A program made the position numbers and the translations under genes. A stretch of DNA of 64,000 bases from Paralvinella palmiformis (Eukaryota; Annelida; Polychaeta; Terebellida; Alvinellidae): positions 130,001 through 194,000 of the forward strand of contig JAODUP010000117.1 in assembly GCA_025642065.1 (NCBI GenBank), given 5' to 3'. Of this stretch, positions 1 through 24,289 are shown piece by piece; position 1 is the first letter of the stretch; every line of letters begins with the position of its first letter. The notes beneath the pieces are model-generated. The model was not told where the DNA came from and made no database searches. It saw only the letters and a list, made by a program, of their open reading frames with translations.

Positions 1-192
1 AGTACAAATATAAGCATGTAAAATATAGTCTGCAGTATATAACATGTATTATGTATCAAAATCTGATAAAAATGTCAGTAACCACAATCATTAACACGAT
101 AACGAAACTGATAAAATAGTTGCGTTCTCTGACAAAAACGCTAAAGGAATTAAAATATTTTTCATAAACATTTCATCATCATTGATTTTCAG

Positions 193-832
193 GTATAACA
201 TTTTCTATCGTCTGGGTGTCAATGACCGCTTACACAACAATGGCGGTGCCTTCAGCCTCTTTGGCCACCATACAGGGCATCCTACACGGCGTCTACTTTG
301 GCCTAGGATGTGGGTCAGGTCATCTTATAGGAGGCATTATGATAGGTTATGTTGGCGCCGTCATAACGTTCTTCTCTTTCGCCGCAGCTTCTATGTTCGT
401 TCTGATGCTGTTCTTCATCGTACAGAAGGTCTGTAGAGATGTTTAGTTCTGACTTAATTCTTTATTTTCTTTCATTAGTTGGGTTGGGTGCTGTGTTTCC
501 ATTAATAACACGCTGTACTGTAGAATTTCACCCCATTGGGAAAAATCCCACTGTTGCCTATTTCTGTTGGATATTTCATCCTGCAATAAAGCCCTTCGCC
601 AAATTATCCCATTTTTTCCAAGAGGGGGGGTTTCTATTTAAGTTTTTGTTGGGAATGAATTTGGGAAAGATTAAAAGTTTATTGAAAACCAAGTTTTTTG
701 TTGTTGTTATTATAGTGTAGCACCAAGCCAGAAGATGTGTATGGATATGAAGGTTTAGATGAAGAGACTGACAAAACTCCTGCCTCTAATACTGAACAAG
801 AATCATCAGCTATGACGTCTCCTGAACAATGA
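193..832 (+). CDS. MFSD6: MFSD6-like major facilitator transporter, C-terminal two exons (5' end outside window)
   Basis: Multi-pass membrane transporter of the major facilitator superfamily; substrate not deducible. Two exons are seen: 193-428 (acceptor TTTTCAG before 193, two leading bases, donor GTCTGT at 429) and 716-832 (acceptor TTATTATAG, stop TGA 830-832). The join is phase 0. The first exon encodes two hydrophobic helices with small-residue motifs typical of the last MFS helices: SMTAYTTMAVPSASLATIQG, then GVYFGLGCGSGHLIGG, then VGAVITFFSFAAASMFVLML. The second exon gives a short polar cytoplasmic tail of 38 residues rich in E, S and T. Assignment to MFSD6 rests on the GVYFGLGxGxGxLIGG pattern and helix order as I know them for MFSD6/MFSD6L; another MFS_1-like member is possible. 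An unspliced read-through of exon one would stop a few codons after the donor. It is tail-to-tail with the unknown minus-strand gene. Confidence 0.72.
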
Positions 833-948
833 CAATCTGTTGAATAATGGCATTGTTTGATATAATGATACAAGGAAGGTTACAGAAAGAAAACGTGTAC
901 TAATGACCTCAACGGTGAAATATCATTCTCCAGAATATTTTCTGTGTG

Positions 949-1047
<99 letters not shown>

Positions 1048-1061
1048 TTATCTGTCTATCC

Positions 1062-1106
<45 letters not shown>

Positions 1107-1195
1107 CAATCATTGTGTCACAAGTACATAGTAGTTATATCCTAATTATAACCGTTATATATTCATCATATATTTATACGGACGACGTAGTTGCT

Positions 1196-1226
<31 letters not shown>

Positions 1227-1508
1227 ATGTCATTTCATATATGATGTCTAGACGATTGAAAACATTAAACATAAACACTTAAACATATTATAATAGTAGC
1301 CGATCATTAATCAGATAATATTACGTATACTTAAACAATATAATGTTTAACTAAGTTGTGGCTGACAATGTCTAGTAGATATCCCTGTATATCATAATAA
1401 TTTATATCAAATGGTGTTCTTGGTTTTTGTTAATCATCATTATACAAATAGGTTAGTGTCCCAATTAATGGCTTCTGTATAAAAATTATCATTATGTCAA
1501 ACGCATAC

Positions 1509-1542
<34 letters not shown>

Positions 1543-2618
1543 CAACTGTCAATAATATTGGCTAGATCAGTTAGCAGTTAGATCGAGAGGTAACTATTAC
1601 AAGAGTGCATGACATCAAATGACCTTGGTCACATCATAATGTCACTTTACCAACTGAGTTAATGTTGTTATTTAATTATTAAAATAGTTGTTGACCCTAA
1701 CCAGTGTTCCTGGTGTTGTTATTGTTATTGTTGTTAATTATTGTTATGTCGTTTAGACCCCACCTGTATTATATTTTAACAGAGACCTATATATACGATT
1801 GATTTCTCACAGCTCCAGGATGACAATTCCCGTTTTGCGAACATATTTCTATTTTCCGAAATAACTCTTTAATTGTCAATATTCCACAATAATGGGACTT
1901 TTGATAAATAAAATTTCTTAAAAGAGACGAATTAGCCAGGTCTAAAATTTTAATTAGGATCCTACTGTGTCGCTTTAAGAAAATTATTATCTGAGTTACT
2001 TCAAAATCACTTACTGTTAGTCTGACTCCATAAACTTCTAGAATCATTTTTAGGTCAGATATATCAACTGTTTATTAAATATTTGTGATATCGGAGTATG
2101 TCTTGACTTTTGTGTAATTCGATAAGAGTGCGGATACATTTAACAGAACAAATTCAACTGTGGAACGAATAAAAACAAATTTATTATGGTTACTGCCATT
2201 GCTAGACCTACACATGTAGATCCAATTTAGATAGTTTCTAAGATATGGATCTTTTACTTTCTAAAATAGCTTCGAATAAAACACTTTGTTCGAACAAACA
2301 AAAAGCAGGAATATATTAGACAACTCTTTCAACAAATAATGGAAGTTGTGTTGTGTGTACATTTTAACCAGAAAGTAAATGTGACAACCTACGATAGTAA
2401 ATCCTATTTACTTTTTCGAAACAAATATATTTTCTTATACGAGAGATAACTGTACTGAGTTAAATAATTAATAACATTTAATAGTTATTAAGGTCATGTG
2501 TTGCATATTTTCACCGGCAAAAATCATATTGGCCCAGCATCTAAACAATTCAAAATCTTCGTGTAATATACCGCCGTTTGATTATTATTCAACAAGAATT
2601 TGAATACGAGCTATTAAA
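833..2618. other. Intergenic region between convergent genes; microsatellites
   Basis: No coding signal. Contains a compound TA/GT/TA tract (about 952-1102), a CTG run passing into a GAT run (about 1193-1228), a TA run (1513-1542) and AT-rich unique sequence. A minus-strand AATAAA (TTTATT at 2180-2185 on the plus strand) lies about 430 bases after the stop of the minus-strand gene and is a candidate polyadenylation signal for it. Confidence 0.6.
952..1102. repeat. Compound (TA)n-(GT)n-(TA)n microsatellite
   Basis: Alternating TA, GT and TA dinucleotide blocks with one GGTGTGTGTGCG interruption. Open frames read through it are repeat artefacts. Confidence 0.95.
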
Positions 2619-12463
<9,845 letters not shown>

Positions 12464-13179
12464 AACAAGTCGTTTATGTTTTATCTTTACGACGTCAGGT
12501 CAACAATCGATCAAACTTCCATCGATCTCAAAACACAAATTAATAAATAAACTTCCGATATATGAACAGTATAACCACGTACATTGTTTTACCTGTCACG
12601 TGTCGGCCAGACGTCGGCTTAATTCCCCACAGAGTTAGCTAAAGGGCAGACTAAACTAAACTCATTAATAAACTAGCCTTAATAGCGTGACAATGTTTGT
12701 TACTTGCAATTAAGAAAGAAGTTTACGGTTCGTCAAACACTTGATACACTGCATTTTCGGGTATATCGTGATCTGTTCAGACTGGTCGCTGAGACGAGAG
12801 ATCAGCAGGAGTAGATTCGATTGTTGTTGTGTTTTTTTTGTACACAAAAGTTAACAGCTAGACGTCTGTTTACACCATGATGGATGTAAATGATCTACAA
12901 CTATTGAAGGGATTGTGGTTATTGAAGACTTCCGCGTCTCAAGGTTAGAATGTAAAAATTTTGCCAGACAAAACACTTCATTTATTGTTAGACTGTTTTA
13001 CGAAAAGAAGCCAGTAATATTTCAGAGGGAACTGCACCAAAACACAAGACATGGGTGTTTTCACATCTTGTTAATATGAATTTATTGCATTATGTGCAGA
13101 TCTTGATAGGCTTACTTTGTATAGACAGGCCGAACACTGCATGTTAAAAGCCAATATAATTAGTAATTAAAAAAACAAG

Positions 13180-13235
<56 letters not shown>

Positions 13236-13315
13236 CACACAGACACAGGTACACAGAGAGAAGGGGGGAAGCAGAGAGAGAGAGATAAATTATCACACAC
13301 ACACAGATAAATTAT

Positions 13316-13350
<35 letters not shown>

Positions 13351-14293
13351 GCCCCCCCCCCATAGACACTATTTTTAATGACGAATTCCACAAATGTTGA
13401 CATATAAGGAGAATATAAAATGTTTTCATGTGCTCAATACCTCAATGAAAGACATTCTTAATTAACTAAAATATGGTGAAAAGACACTGGATTATCATAC
13501 TGTTGATAAATTATATCCGCTCAATAAAATCGTAAATAGAATGTTTTCACGATATCAACTGTTATAGTTGTTAATTAACACACACAATTCGTACTCTCAC
13601 AGTTAAAGACGCTCTGTGGCCAAGCTGGTAACACGTTGTGCTCTAGTCTTCCGAGTCGCAGGATGGAATCCCAACGTTACCTGTGCCTGCCGTATTTGTC
13701 AGTTCAGTAAAAGGCTTCGTCCTTACTATGTCACCACTTGTCCTAGATGTGAGCAACGCATAAGCTGAACAGAACACCCACTCACTCACCCTGATCACCA
13801 CCAAGGCTAAACAAAACACAGCCAACACATTCACTCAATCAATCAATCAATCAATCACTGCCACACTTACTGCATCTGAATATTCGCCGTTATCCGTTTC
13901 TGTATGACACAAGAGGTTATTAAACACAATAATAATATTACTGTAACTCTAATAATAATATCATCATTGTCTCATATATCTGAACCAAGTCCTTCCTCTA
14001 GTCGATGTAAGATCAATAACTTCTCATTCCCGTTAGAATCTGATCAACAGTTCTAATAGGCAGGACTTGTACATAATTAGTGCGTGTATTGCTAGAATTA
14101 CATGTTATTTATTGGAGCTGTATTTTTTACACGCCATTTTCCGGATTTGTATAAATATTCTCGGTACTTTAGATTCGATGTCTGTAGCAGCCATGTGTCT
14201 AAGTTGATCTATAACGTATATCTAACAATCGATAATTAATTAGCGATTTACAAGCTCGGAAAAGATTGTGTTGACATGTATAACCCGAGCAAC

Positions 14294-14412
14294 GTGTGTG
14301 TGTGTGTGTGTGTATGTGTGGGCGTGTGTGTGTGCGTGTGTGTATGTGCGTGCGTGTGTATGTGCGTGTGTGTGTGCGCTCGCGCGCGTGTGTGTGTGTG
14401 TGTGCGTGTGTG
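14294..14412. repeat. (GT)n-rich microsatellite
   Basis: GT run with GC, AT interruptions; the cysteine/valine-rich frames through it are artefacts. Confidence 0.95.
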
Positions 14413-15507
14413 ATGAAGGGATCTTAACGCAAATACTAACGTCAAATCTTTAAACCAATCATAAGATTTTCTATTGAGGTGATCTCTCCAGGAACCGACT
14501 CGTTAGGTGGAGACATTACTGTGTAAACTGGCTAAACCAGCATTAAAATAATTGATAAAACTTCGACGGGAAGACATTTTTAATCGGATTAATCGAAATT
14601 CCGGTCATCAAGGGTTAGTTAATCCATGGTCGACTTTAGAAACTTCGAACTGTAATATTCGATCAGTCACCTACGGTGTATATTTTCCAGTTTAGAGGAG
14701 GATTACACGCGAAGTGTGAAAAACGATAAAAGAAACGGATTAATGGCAATAAAAAGTCTCTTGTCTCACTTCATATCAACGAAGACAACAATAAGAAAGA
14801 TTATCAAAAAAAAAAACAATGTTAAAGGTATGATAAAAGGCCGCCTTATAACACATCAGGTCTGACAATACAATTTATCATCTCTACTAATATTGATCGG
14901 TGACTAGTATATACTGGTCGGGTCGGAGGCTCGTTCATCTACGTGCAGATCTATATTGTAGATCGGCAGATTGTGCCGATATGTTCTTAGGACGATTGAC
15001 AAGAGAGGATCGCTGTCATTATTACAAGTACAGACTTTCTTCAACGTTCTATCATCAGTTTGTTTGTCGCTAATCAAATAAATCTCGACCTGATCGAGTG
15101 TTTTTAATAATCATCATTTATCTGGAGACTAATAAATAACAGAAAAATAACAATTTTAATAAATAATATCGATTTAAAAAACATTCTAACTAGCAGGAGC
15201 TATACAGAAACATTGTGGTGTGATATTGTATGGTAAGATAAATACAGATGTTTAAAGGATTAATAGATACAATTATACATACTTTCTCAAATAAATTTCT
15301 GATAATCGACGAATACACAAATATAAGTAACTTTCTACGTGTTGACATCAACTACAGAAGAGCTAGACTGAAGCCAAACATCCGCAGAAGATTCGTGTTT
15401 GTTTCTGTTAATCAGGGAAAGACAATTGCTTAAAGTAAAACGGAGACAATCAGTGGGTGAAATAAATAGACTTACTCTTAGTAAAGGAGAGTTCAGTCAT
15501 CGTTAAC

Positions 15508-15525
15508 TCTCTCTCTCTCTCTTTT

Positions 15526-15586
<61 letters not shown>
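15508..15586. repeat. (CT)n-(TA)n microsatellite
   Basis: Short CT run followed by about 50 bases of TA. Confidence 0.95.
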
Positions 15587-15590
<4 letters not shown>

Positions 15591-16417
15591 ATGAAATGTA
15601 TAGCGAGCACTGATGAGACATTAAACATGTCTAAGCATGAAAATTCGCTTCTCCAGGCTTAGCGCCTGATGAATCTCCCTGAGTGTATACTGACGACTCC
15701 TGATGCTCTGTGCCAGAGTTAATATAACGCTGCTACAACGTACACTCGTAGGCTGATGATTGAATTACTCGGTAATATCATATACTATAGCATGTCATAT
15801 CTAAGTAACACTGTTAAGTAGATAATCATATCTATAATAAAGAAGCGTTCATCTGTTGTCCGTCATGTTTACAGGAATAAAACTTGTCGCGCTCAGCACT
15901 TCAGATATAATTAACTATAGAAATGGGATTAATTAGAATAATAAATGCATATCACCAAAAAAACAAGTGGTTTCTTCCAAAGAACACGACATTAATGTTG
16001 ATATATTTTGAAGAATTGAACACACATTATTTAAATATATACACACACACAATTATACTATTTACCTATGATATTTGACGGGAGGAGTTTTATGCAATAT
16101 ATAGAGTTATATTTGCAAGAAGCCACTCTTTCACACATCAAATTCGGTACTTAGGCATTAAAATAAATCGAATAAAATTTCTGTAGATCAATGTTTGCAT
16201 TTTGATAAGTGTCCAGTCAGCACACGAACTTATAAAATGATGAATCTCTACGAACGCAGACGACTTTTGTCGAAGGTGACGTAAATATGGGAAAGCCCTT
16301 TGTATGTTTGTGTTTATGATTTCAATGGTCTAGGTCTTCTACATATATTTTTCTTTCTCTAGCACATTTAAAAAAGGCTTAGCTAATTTTGCGACACTTC
16401 ATAATCAGAATTGTTAC

Positions 16418-16705
16418 GAGTCGTGATAGCGCAGTTAGTTAGCGCGTAGGACTAGTAGCCGAACGGTCGCGGGTTTGAGGGTCCGTGCTGTCATGTGGCG
16501 ACTGGTTCACTCATCCATAAAAAAGAGTACCTGACAGGACGCGATGGCTATGTGTTTGAGTAACGCTTTGCGCCTATAATGGCAGCATGTGGCGTTTGCT
16601 GCCTTGGGAGTTGAGATAATATTGTAAATAATATTGTAAAGCGCCTTAGGGCATCTTCTAGATGAATAGGGCGCTATATCACATATTATTATTATTATTA
16701 CATAA
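16418..16705 (+). mobile_element. tRNA-derived SINE (family C) with GCGC hairpin tail
   Basis: Head resembles a tRNA gene: A box GATAGCGCAGTTAGTTAGCG and B-box-like CGGGTTTGAGG. The body ends in a tail with AAGCGCCTTAGGGC and AATAGGGCGCTATA, able to pair through GCGCC and GGGCGC, then an ATT simple repeat. This head-body-tail-repeat design is that of SINE retroposons mobilised by LINE machinery. The B box is imperfect, so it is not read as a functional tRNA gene. Confidence 0.7.
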
Positions 16706-17644
16706 TGAAATGCTGTTGATACTATACCCCTGGATTTCGCTTACGCTATTTCCGAAGATGACGTCATATTTTAGAAATATCCCCTTATCATGTTAGTTTT
16801 GTTACAAACATAACCAAAACACCGGAAACCGGAAACGGAAGCCTGTCATCTAAATAAACGATGTTCCAAAAAGGTGAAAACACGCCCTTATTTCAATTGT
16901 TTTAAAAACGATAATTGTTACAAATATGACTGTGTATTACACACCACGAATAAAATATGTCATTTATTCCGTTTATACCTCTTTAGTCACATAATATCAA
17001 TTAGTTCAAGATCATATTTACTCCAATATTGTACATAGAGATCATCATCAAATTTAAACTTTTCTCGTTCAAAAAATTTAAAACCTGGAATAGTACAAGT
17101 AGAATTTCCCATCAAATACATTGTATCACGGTTTTATTTTTTTTAATCTCCCCCTTACAAGACCTTTATTAATACCGTGAAATGCCAAAAAAGGGCACTT
17201 CCCCATTGGACAGAAAATGTCTAATTTCTATACCAAATCACCAGAAACATGATATATTATATATAAACGAAATAATTTCAAGCAAGTGGCCTTCATGTCT
17301 GTGGATGTCCTTAACGTAAACGATCATTTATCAAACTACAACAATTCTGGCATATATTTGTGTGAAGGATGTTTCATACCTCAGTTTGCCACATCATGTT
17401 TTTGAGTATACTAGCCCAGTTAGTTTATCGCACGCACAAAGTGGCCGTAAAGTAACAACAACAACAACAACACCAACAACATTCACCGTTACTTATATTC
17501 ATTAACGGTGTCACGTCTCTGTAATTATTAACGGCATCGGTATTTGATTATAAAGTAATTTATATAAGACGTCAATCAAGTAAAGTAGTTAGGAGTAATG
17601 ATAGGAGTAGGGGCTTATTTTAAACGAGGTTATTTGTCTGGTGT

Positions 17645-17686
17645 ACTACTACTACTACTACTACACACACACACACACACACACAT

Positions 17687-17739
<53 letters not shown>

Positions 17740-17740
17740 A
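17645..17740. repeat. Compound (ACT)n(AC)n(TA)n(GA)n microsatellite
   Basis: Four different short repeats in direct succession. Confidence 0.95.
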
Positions 17741-18241
17741 AGGCCAGTATATTGAGGTATACTCACTTTTGGAAGCGTTCTTTGATATCTCTCTCTGACG
17801 CTGTAAGTGCTACAGGTGTGTAGGTCTGATTAAAACCTGGCGTATTAAACAATGGTCCAGGATTGAGGCTTACAATCGACATCTTTCAGTCAGTCGGGAT
17901 GATTGCCCAGAATCTAATTACGAAATGACTGGCTGAATTAAAACCGATCAGCACACATTTATATATATATATATATATATATATCGGTATATTTGTACAT
18001 ATATTTACACATTTTACAATATATCCATAATTCATATTAAATACACAATGATATATAGGTTAAGACTTCTGGATCGGATATCTAGATATAGTTTACGTCC
18101 GATGACGAACCAGAAAAAATCCTAAAACACGAAATATGAACAAATAAACTTCAGTGAGAGACACATATAATGAATGATCGCACAACGATTAAGCAACTCA
18201 GTGCATACTTGAGGGCTATTTGATCAACGATAACTGGTTTT

Positions 18242-18308
18242 ATAGCATGTCTATTTATCCTCAATACACGATTATATAGCATGTCTGTTTATCCTGAATA
18301 CACGATCG
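18242..18308 (+). repeat. 34-bp tandem duplication
   Basis: Two head-to-tail copies of a unit starting ATAGCATGTCT and ending AATACACGAT, differing at a few positions. Confidence 0.85.
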
Positions 18309-18724
18309 AAGGCTGCTAAATAGTGACTCCGTTTTATGTAAATAATAAGACGGATATATCTAGGGCCCTATATCGACTGTCGTCAGTTTATGTATCCCAC
18401 GCAGTTATGAATCCAAATAAAACTTTTCCCGAATGCCTGTCCAAATTTCTTTGATATTTGCCCACTGAAATATGAAAGCACTATTCTTCAGTGTACACCA
18501 AGTTCTCATTTAACAAGATATGCACTATGACTATTTGACATGAACTCTTTTAGTCTCCAAACTGATACGTCTACCCCAGATGTTGTCTAGATAGACCGAC
18601 TAGGCTCGCCAAGCCAACGTCATGTTATCAATCTAAATGTGAAATGTTTACAATTTCAATTTTGACTCTGATAAATATTAAAGTATCATTGTTAATTATT
18701 ATACTTCGTGCGTATCAAAGGTCT

Positions 18725-18914
18725 GTTAATAGTGTAGTTAGTGTTCTCAACGATCCCGATATTATATACCAGATCACTACCACCCGTGTTCGAATCTTGG
18801 TGTGGGAATATCTGAAGGGTGTTTCATCTTCGCTTCTTTACGTTTGGAGATCGCTCGGCCCATTTAGCTTACCAAGTGCACAGAGGTGGTCGTAAAACAT
18901 CACTCATCATCACC
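18725..18914 (+). mobile_element. SINE family A copy, diverged
   Basis: Carries the family A landmarks: CCACCCGTGTTCGAATCTTG (B box), then CTGAAGGGTGTTTCATCTTC, then CGGCCCATTTAGC and a GTCGTAAAACATCA tail with CATCA repeats. The A-box half is eroded. Confidence 0.7.
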
Positions 18915-21200
<2,286 letters not shown>

Positions 21201-21694
21201 CAAGGGCGGATCCAGGAATATTTGGGTGGGAGATCTAAACAAGGACGAAGCCATTATTCGCGTCACGAAGTGCCGAGGAGGGGATGTGTAAGGTAGGGGA
21301 ATTGGAAATCAGATAATGCTGAGATGTCTTCTGAAACACCACAAAATCAGTATACTGTATACTCTGTATAGATAATGGCAAACGTAGACATTCCTGTAAA
21401 GAAAGAACAAATTATCCCGAGTCATAATGTGGCATATTGTGCATTATGTATAAAATATTTAATCATAGAATATTTAATAAGCAGATTGATCATTTATTTC
21501 AAAGTGCATACTTATTAGAAAGAAACAATGATTTAAAATATTTATTACCTGAAGTGAATCTACACCAGTTAGCCGAAAAGGCTGGCCTTGAATAAACGTC
21601 CAGGGTGTTCTATAATGAACGTATCTGCAATTTATTTGAAATCTATGTGTTTACTGTATTATATTTTCATTAATGTTAATTTAGAAAAACCTTG

Positions 21695-22666
21695 TGTCAG
21701 CCATCTGGCTCCTCAACACAGGGAAACTACGCTCTGCTTCCGCAGATGTGACAGGCAGAGTACATGCTAATACAAGTAAAATTCTAATGTTCGGAAAGGA
21801 ATCTGGACCTGTAGATACTAAGGATTTCATCAAGGTGTCAGGTATATCGACACTGTCAGACTACACGGACCACATATTGAACCATCTGGATATCTCGTTA
21901 TCTAATGACCTCGGAGTTAGCAGGTCGTCATGCCATGATTCAAAGTGTTCGGGGGGGGGGGGGTATCCCTAGTTTGACAATTAAAGATGGTATTAAACTC
22001 AGCAAAGCATTCACTGGCCGGCAGTTGTCTGCTAATAAACGGTTCTGCAACTGTTGCAGTAAGATATCAATAAAAGGAATGCCATTTGATATCTTGTGAC
22101 AAAGAAGCGGTGTGTCAGCAGGTACATTCGACCTATTACATTGAACCCTTGGAACCCTCGGAAGTTCCTCCTCGGTACCTATATATGAAACCAGCTGCTC
22201 TGCTTCGTCGTACCATCTCTGGAATTCTACACCAATGTCATTAATCAAACATTGAATCTCTGATTTGATATAGTCAATCATTGTGTATGCATCAAAGTTG
22301 TCAATACATCTTCTTTGTAGTTCAGCTGACAAACATTTTAAATCATCCAAACTCAACTCATCAATACTCTGAAGCCAACAATAACTCCAAATCTCTTTAG
22401 ACACTTTTCTAACCATGAGCGGTAGCATTCGTGTCGCTATCCCAATTCCAACGACTTTCATTAACCTCTGGATAAACATCTGGATTAGCCATAGCATCAA
22501 GGCAAGTGACCACGTGTTCATAAAGCTCACCAAATGTTTTCAAACAAGAATGTCTTTCAACCCAGCGTGTCTTGCACAAACCTTCAAATTTCTCATGACG
22601 AGTATTGGGGCAATATTGTTTGAGTGCAAGCTCCAGGAAGTTTTGCCTCTTGGGAGAATTGTCCAA
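21695..22666 (-). pseudogene. hAT transposase (ZMYM1/p52rIPK-like) remnant
   Basis: Order on the minus strand: EGLCKTRWVERHSCLKTF (hallmark of the catalytic region in these hAT proteins), a helical insert (SIDELSLDDLKCLSAELQRR), then after a frame break FPNIRILLVLACTLPVTS and AEAERSFPVLRS, the hAT C-terminal dimerisation signature. The N-terminal BED/THAP part and early catalytic part are missing. Breaks: a shift around 22530 and another in the 13-G homopolymer near 21948-21962. The reading then stops shortly after the dimerisation motif. Plus-strand frames over 21694-21972 are shadows. Confidence 0.75.
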
Positions 22667-22707
22667 AAAATGTCCTTACTAAATGATTATTTAACAGATA
22701 AATCACA

Positions 22708-22763
22708 ATTATACTTCATTTTATACTAAATAACTTAGTAACTTATATAAAATGAAGTATAAT
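22708..22763. repeat. 18-bp inverted repeat (hairpin) inside the hAT element
   Basis: ATTATACTTCATTTTATA at 22708-22725 is exactly complementary to 22746-22763, with a 20-base loop that itself contains TAACTTAGTAACTTA. Confidence 0.9.
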
Positions 22764-23314
22764 ACTCAATATGTGGTTCTTTAAGAATGACAAATAATTC
22801 GCAGTACTACTACCAGTTATTATGTTGTCAAATGATATATTGCATTTAAAGATGGAGGATTCCTACTGGGGGTAGGGGGTCCTGTCTCCTTGGGAGGTGA
22901 GGGTCCTGTCCCTCCCTGATCACACTCCCCCCACCCCCCGCCCCCCTGGAGATCCGCCACTGCATTTCGGCCATTATTCTACTTTTTAGTGGGCTGCTAA
23001 CTAGCGCACCATTCTAGATCAATATTGATGATAAAGAATCAATGTTGATAAGTTCAATGACCGACACAGACATGTTTAGAAGCATTACTGGGATATTAGC
23101 CGAGCTAATAGTACAAGCAGGTTTTAGTTTAATGTTTGTATTTGACGAGAAATTATTGTTTTAAGTATAAGATTACCGATATTTTATACGTTATTAATAA
23201 GTGTTGTTAACACGTCAAACTGACAACCTACATTTATAACGATAAAAAAACAATTAATGTATAAATCAATCAGAGCATCTCGCCATATAATAGTTCCTGG
23301 TATAACTCTTCCAG

Positions 23315-23369
23315 TGAAAAATATTCAATTGAAAAATATTCAATTGAAAAATATTCAATTGAAAAATAT
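23315..23369 (+). repeat. 15-bp tandem repeat, about 3.5 copies
   Basis: Unit ATTCAATTGAAAAAT; contains the palindrome CAATTG. An open frame reads it as repeated KNIQL, an artefact. Confidence 0.9.
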
Positions 23370-23515
23370 GTTTTACACGAAACCTGAAAAAGGAGCTCAA
23401 CTACCAGAATTTGTCCAGCTTCACTATCTAGTTATTACTACCATCTTCCAACTATAAATATGTAGCCACAAAACTGTTTGGTATTGTCCTAAAGGACGCC
23501 CCCCCCCCCTCTAGA

Positions 23516-23589
23516 CAGAGAAGAAATAACACAGCAGTGACAATATTGTATCCAGAGAAGAGGTATCACGGCAGTGACAATATTGTATC
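23516..23589 (+). repeat. 37-bp tandem duplication
   Basis: Two adjacent copies starting CAGAGAAGA and ending CAGTGACAATATTGTATC. Confidence 0.9.
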
Positions 23590-24289
23590 CAGACGTTCGT
23601 GTAGGTAGTAACTGACGAAGAAACCAAATTCTAGGAAAAGTTAAATCGTCTTCTATAAACTGAAGGACGAGGATATCTCAGGCCCTATTCAGACCGGAGA
23701 CACGTACGTCTCAAGAATGACTTCCCGCAGAAATTCAGAGAAATCTGCCGGAAATGGAACAGATCCTGGAGAAAGCGTGGCAGTATTTCCTCACGAAATG
23801 CTGCCAAAGATTAATTCCTAGAGAAACATGAAATCCACTCAATTCAAAACATCGCCATCATATATGAATGCATACCACTACCTAAATAGGTAAGAAATGG
23901 TATCCCTATAGTGTAATGACTGGAACACTGCGCCGCAAACGTTCAGAGAATGAAACATATCAGCTGTATATTTAATTCCGAAATTTCGCTTATAATAAAA
24001 ATAATTAATAATTACAAAACGTCTATAGCGTCAATTTCCTCGAAAAGAATCGAGCTCAGTGGCGCACTTAGTAGAGGGGTTGGGCAAACTCATATAGTCC
24101 GGGTACGATGCTAAGTTCATCAACAATGATCAGATGGAAAGGAAATTTAGGAAGGATAAGTGAGTCTGAAAAGGTTAGTTTTCAAATGGTTACGGAAAGA
24201 AACTGTGTTATTTGATTTGATTTAATTTCCGAAGCGGGAAAGAATGAAACATCCGAGGAGACCGCGTGACAACCCTAGCTAACCAGTTC

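Larger units (their letters stand above)
12464..16417. other. Gene-poor upstream region with microsatellites
   Basis: Holds the presumed 5' flank of the minus-strand gene and no convincing coding exon. A 23-codon plus-strand ATG frame at 12877-12948 ends near a possible donor but has no partner. Microsatellites: CA/TA (13179-13232), CA/TACA (13295-13350), GT (14294-14412), CT then TA (15508-15585). A decayed tRNA-like A-box phrase (TGGCCAAGCTGGTAACACG) is at about 13617, probably a SINE remnant. Confidence 0.5.
16706..18724. other. Intergenic; SINE-A fragment, microsatellites, small tandem duplication
   Basis: No gene seen. A 3' fragment of SINE family A lies at about 17362-17475 (plus; ends CACAAAGTGGCCGTAAAGTAA then ACA repeats). 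A compound ACT/AC/TA/GA tract is at 17645-17740 and a TA run at 17958-17984. A 34-base tandem duplication is at 18242-18308. Confidence 0.5.
21201..22962 (-). mobile_element. hAT-superfamily DNA transposon with terminal inverted repeats, inactive
   Basis: The left end reads CAAGGGCGGATCCAGG and the right end, reversed, CAGTGGCGGATCTCCAGG, fitting the CAG-GGCGGATC start common in hAT elements. CATTTC occurs next to both ends (left flank 21195-21200 region, right flank 22963 onward), in line with a partly eroded target duplication. The interior encodes a broken ZMYM/p52rIPK-type hAT transposase on the minus strand. Confidence 0.75.
22963..24289. other. Intergenic; short tandem repeats
   Basis: No gene. 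Contains the 15-base tandem array at about 23315-23369, a C homopolymer near 23500 and the 37-base duplication at 23516-23589. Confidence 0.5.

Noticed and set aside
903..1131. Cysteine/valine/tyrosine-isoleucine-rich frames
   Set aside because: Translations of GT and TA microsatellites; the same holds for frames at 10230-10509, 13160-13429, 14248-14453 and 20192-20401.
21694..21972. 92-codon plus-strand frame
   Set aside because: Antisense to the hAT dimerisation region (TLPVTSAEAERSF on the minus strand).
23315..23369. CRISPR-like or coding repeat array
   Set aside because: Short head-to-tail 15-bp units without spacers; an ordinary tandem repeat in an animal genome.
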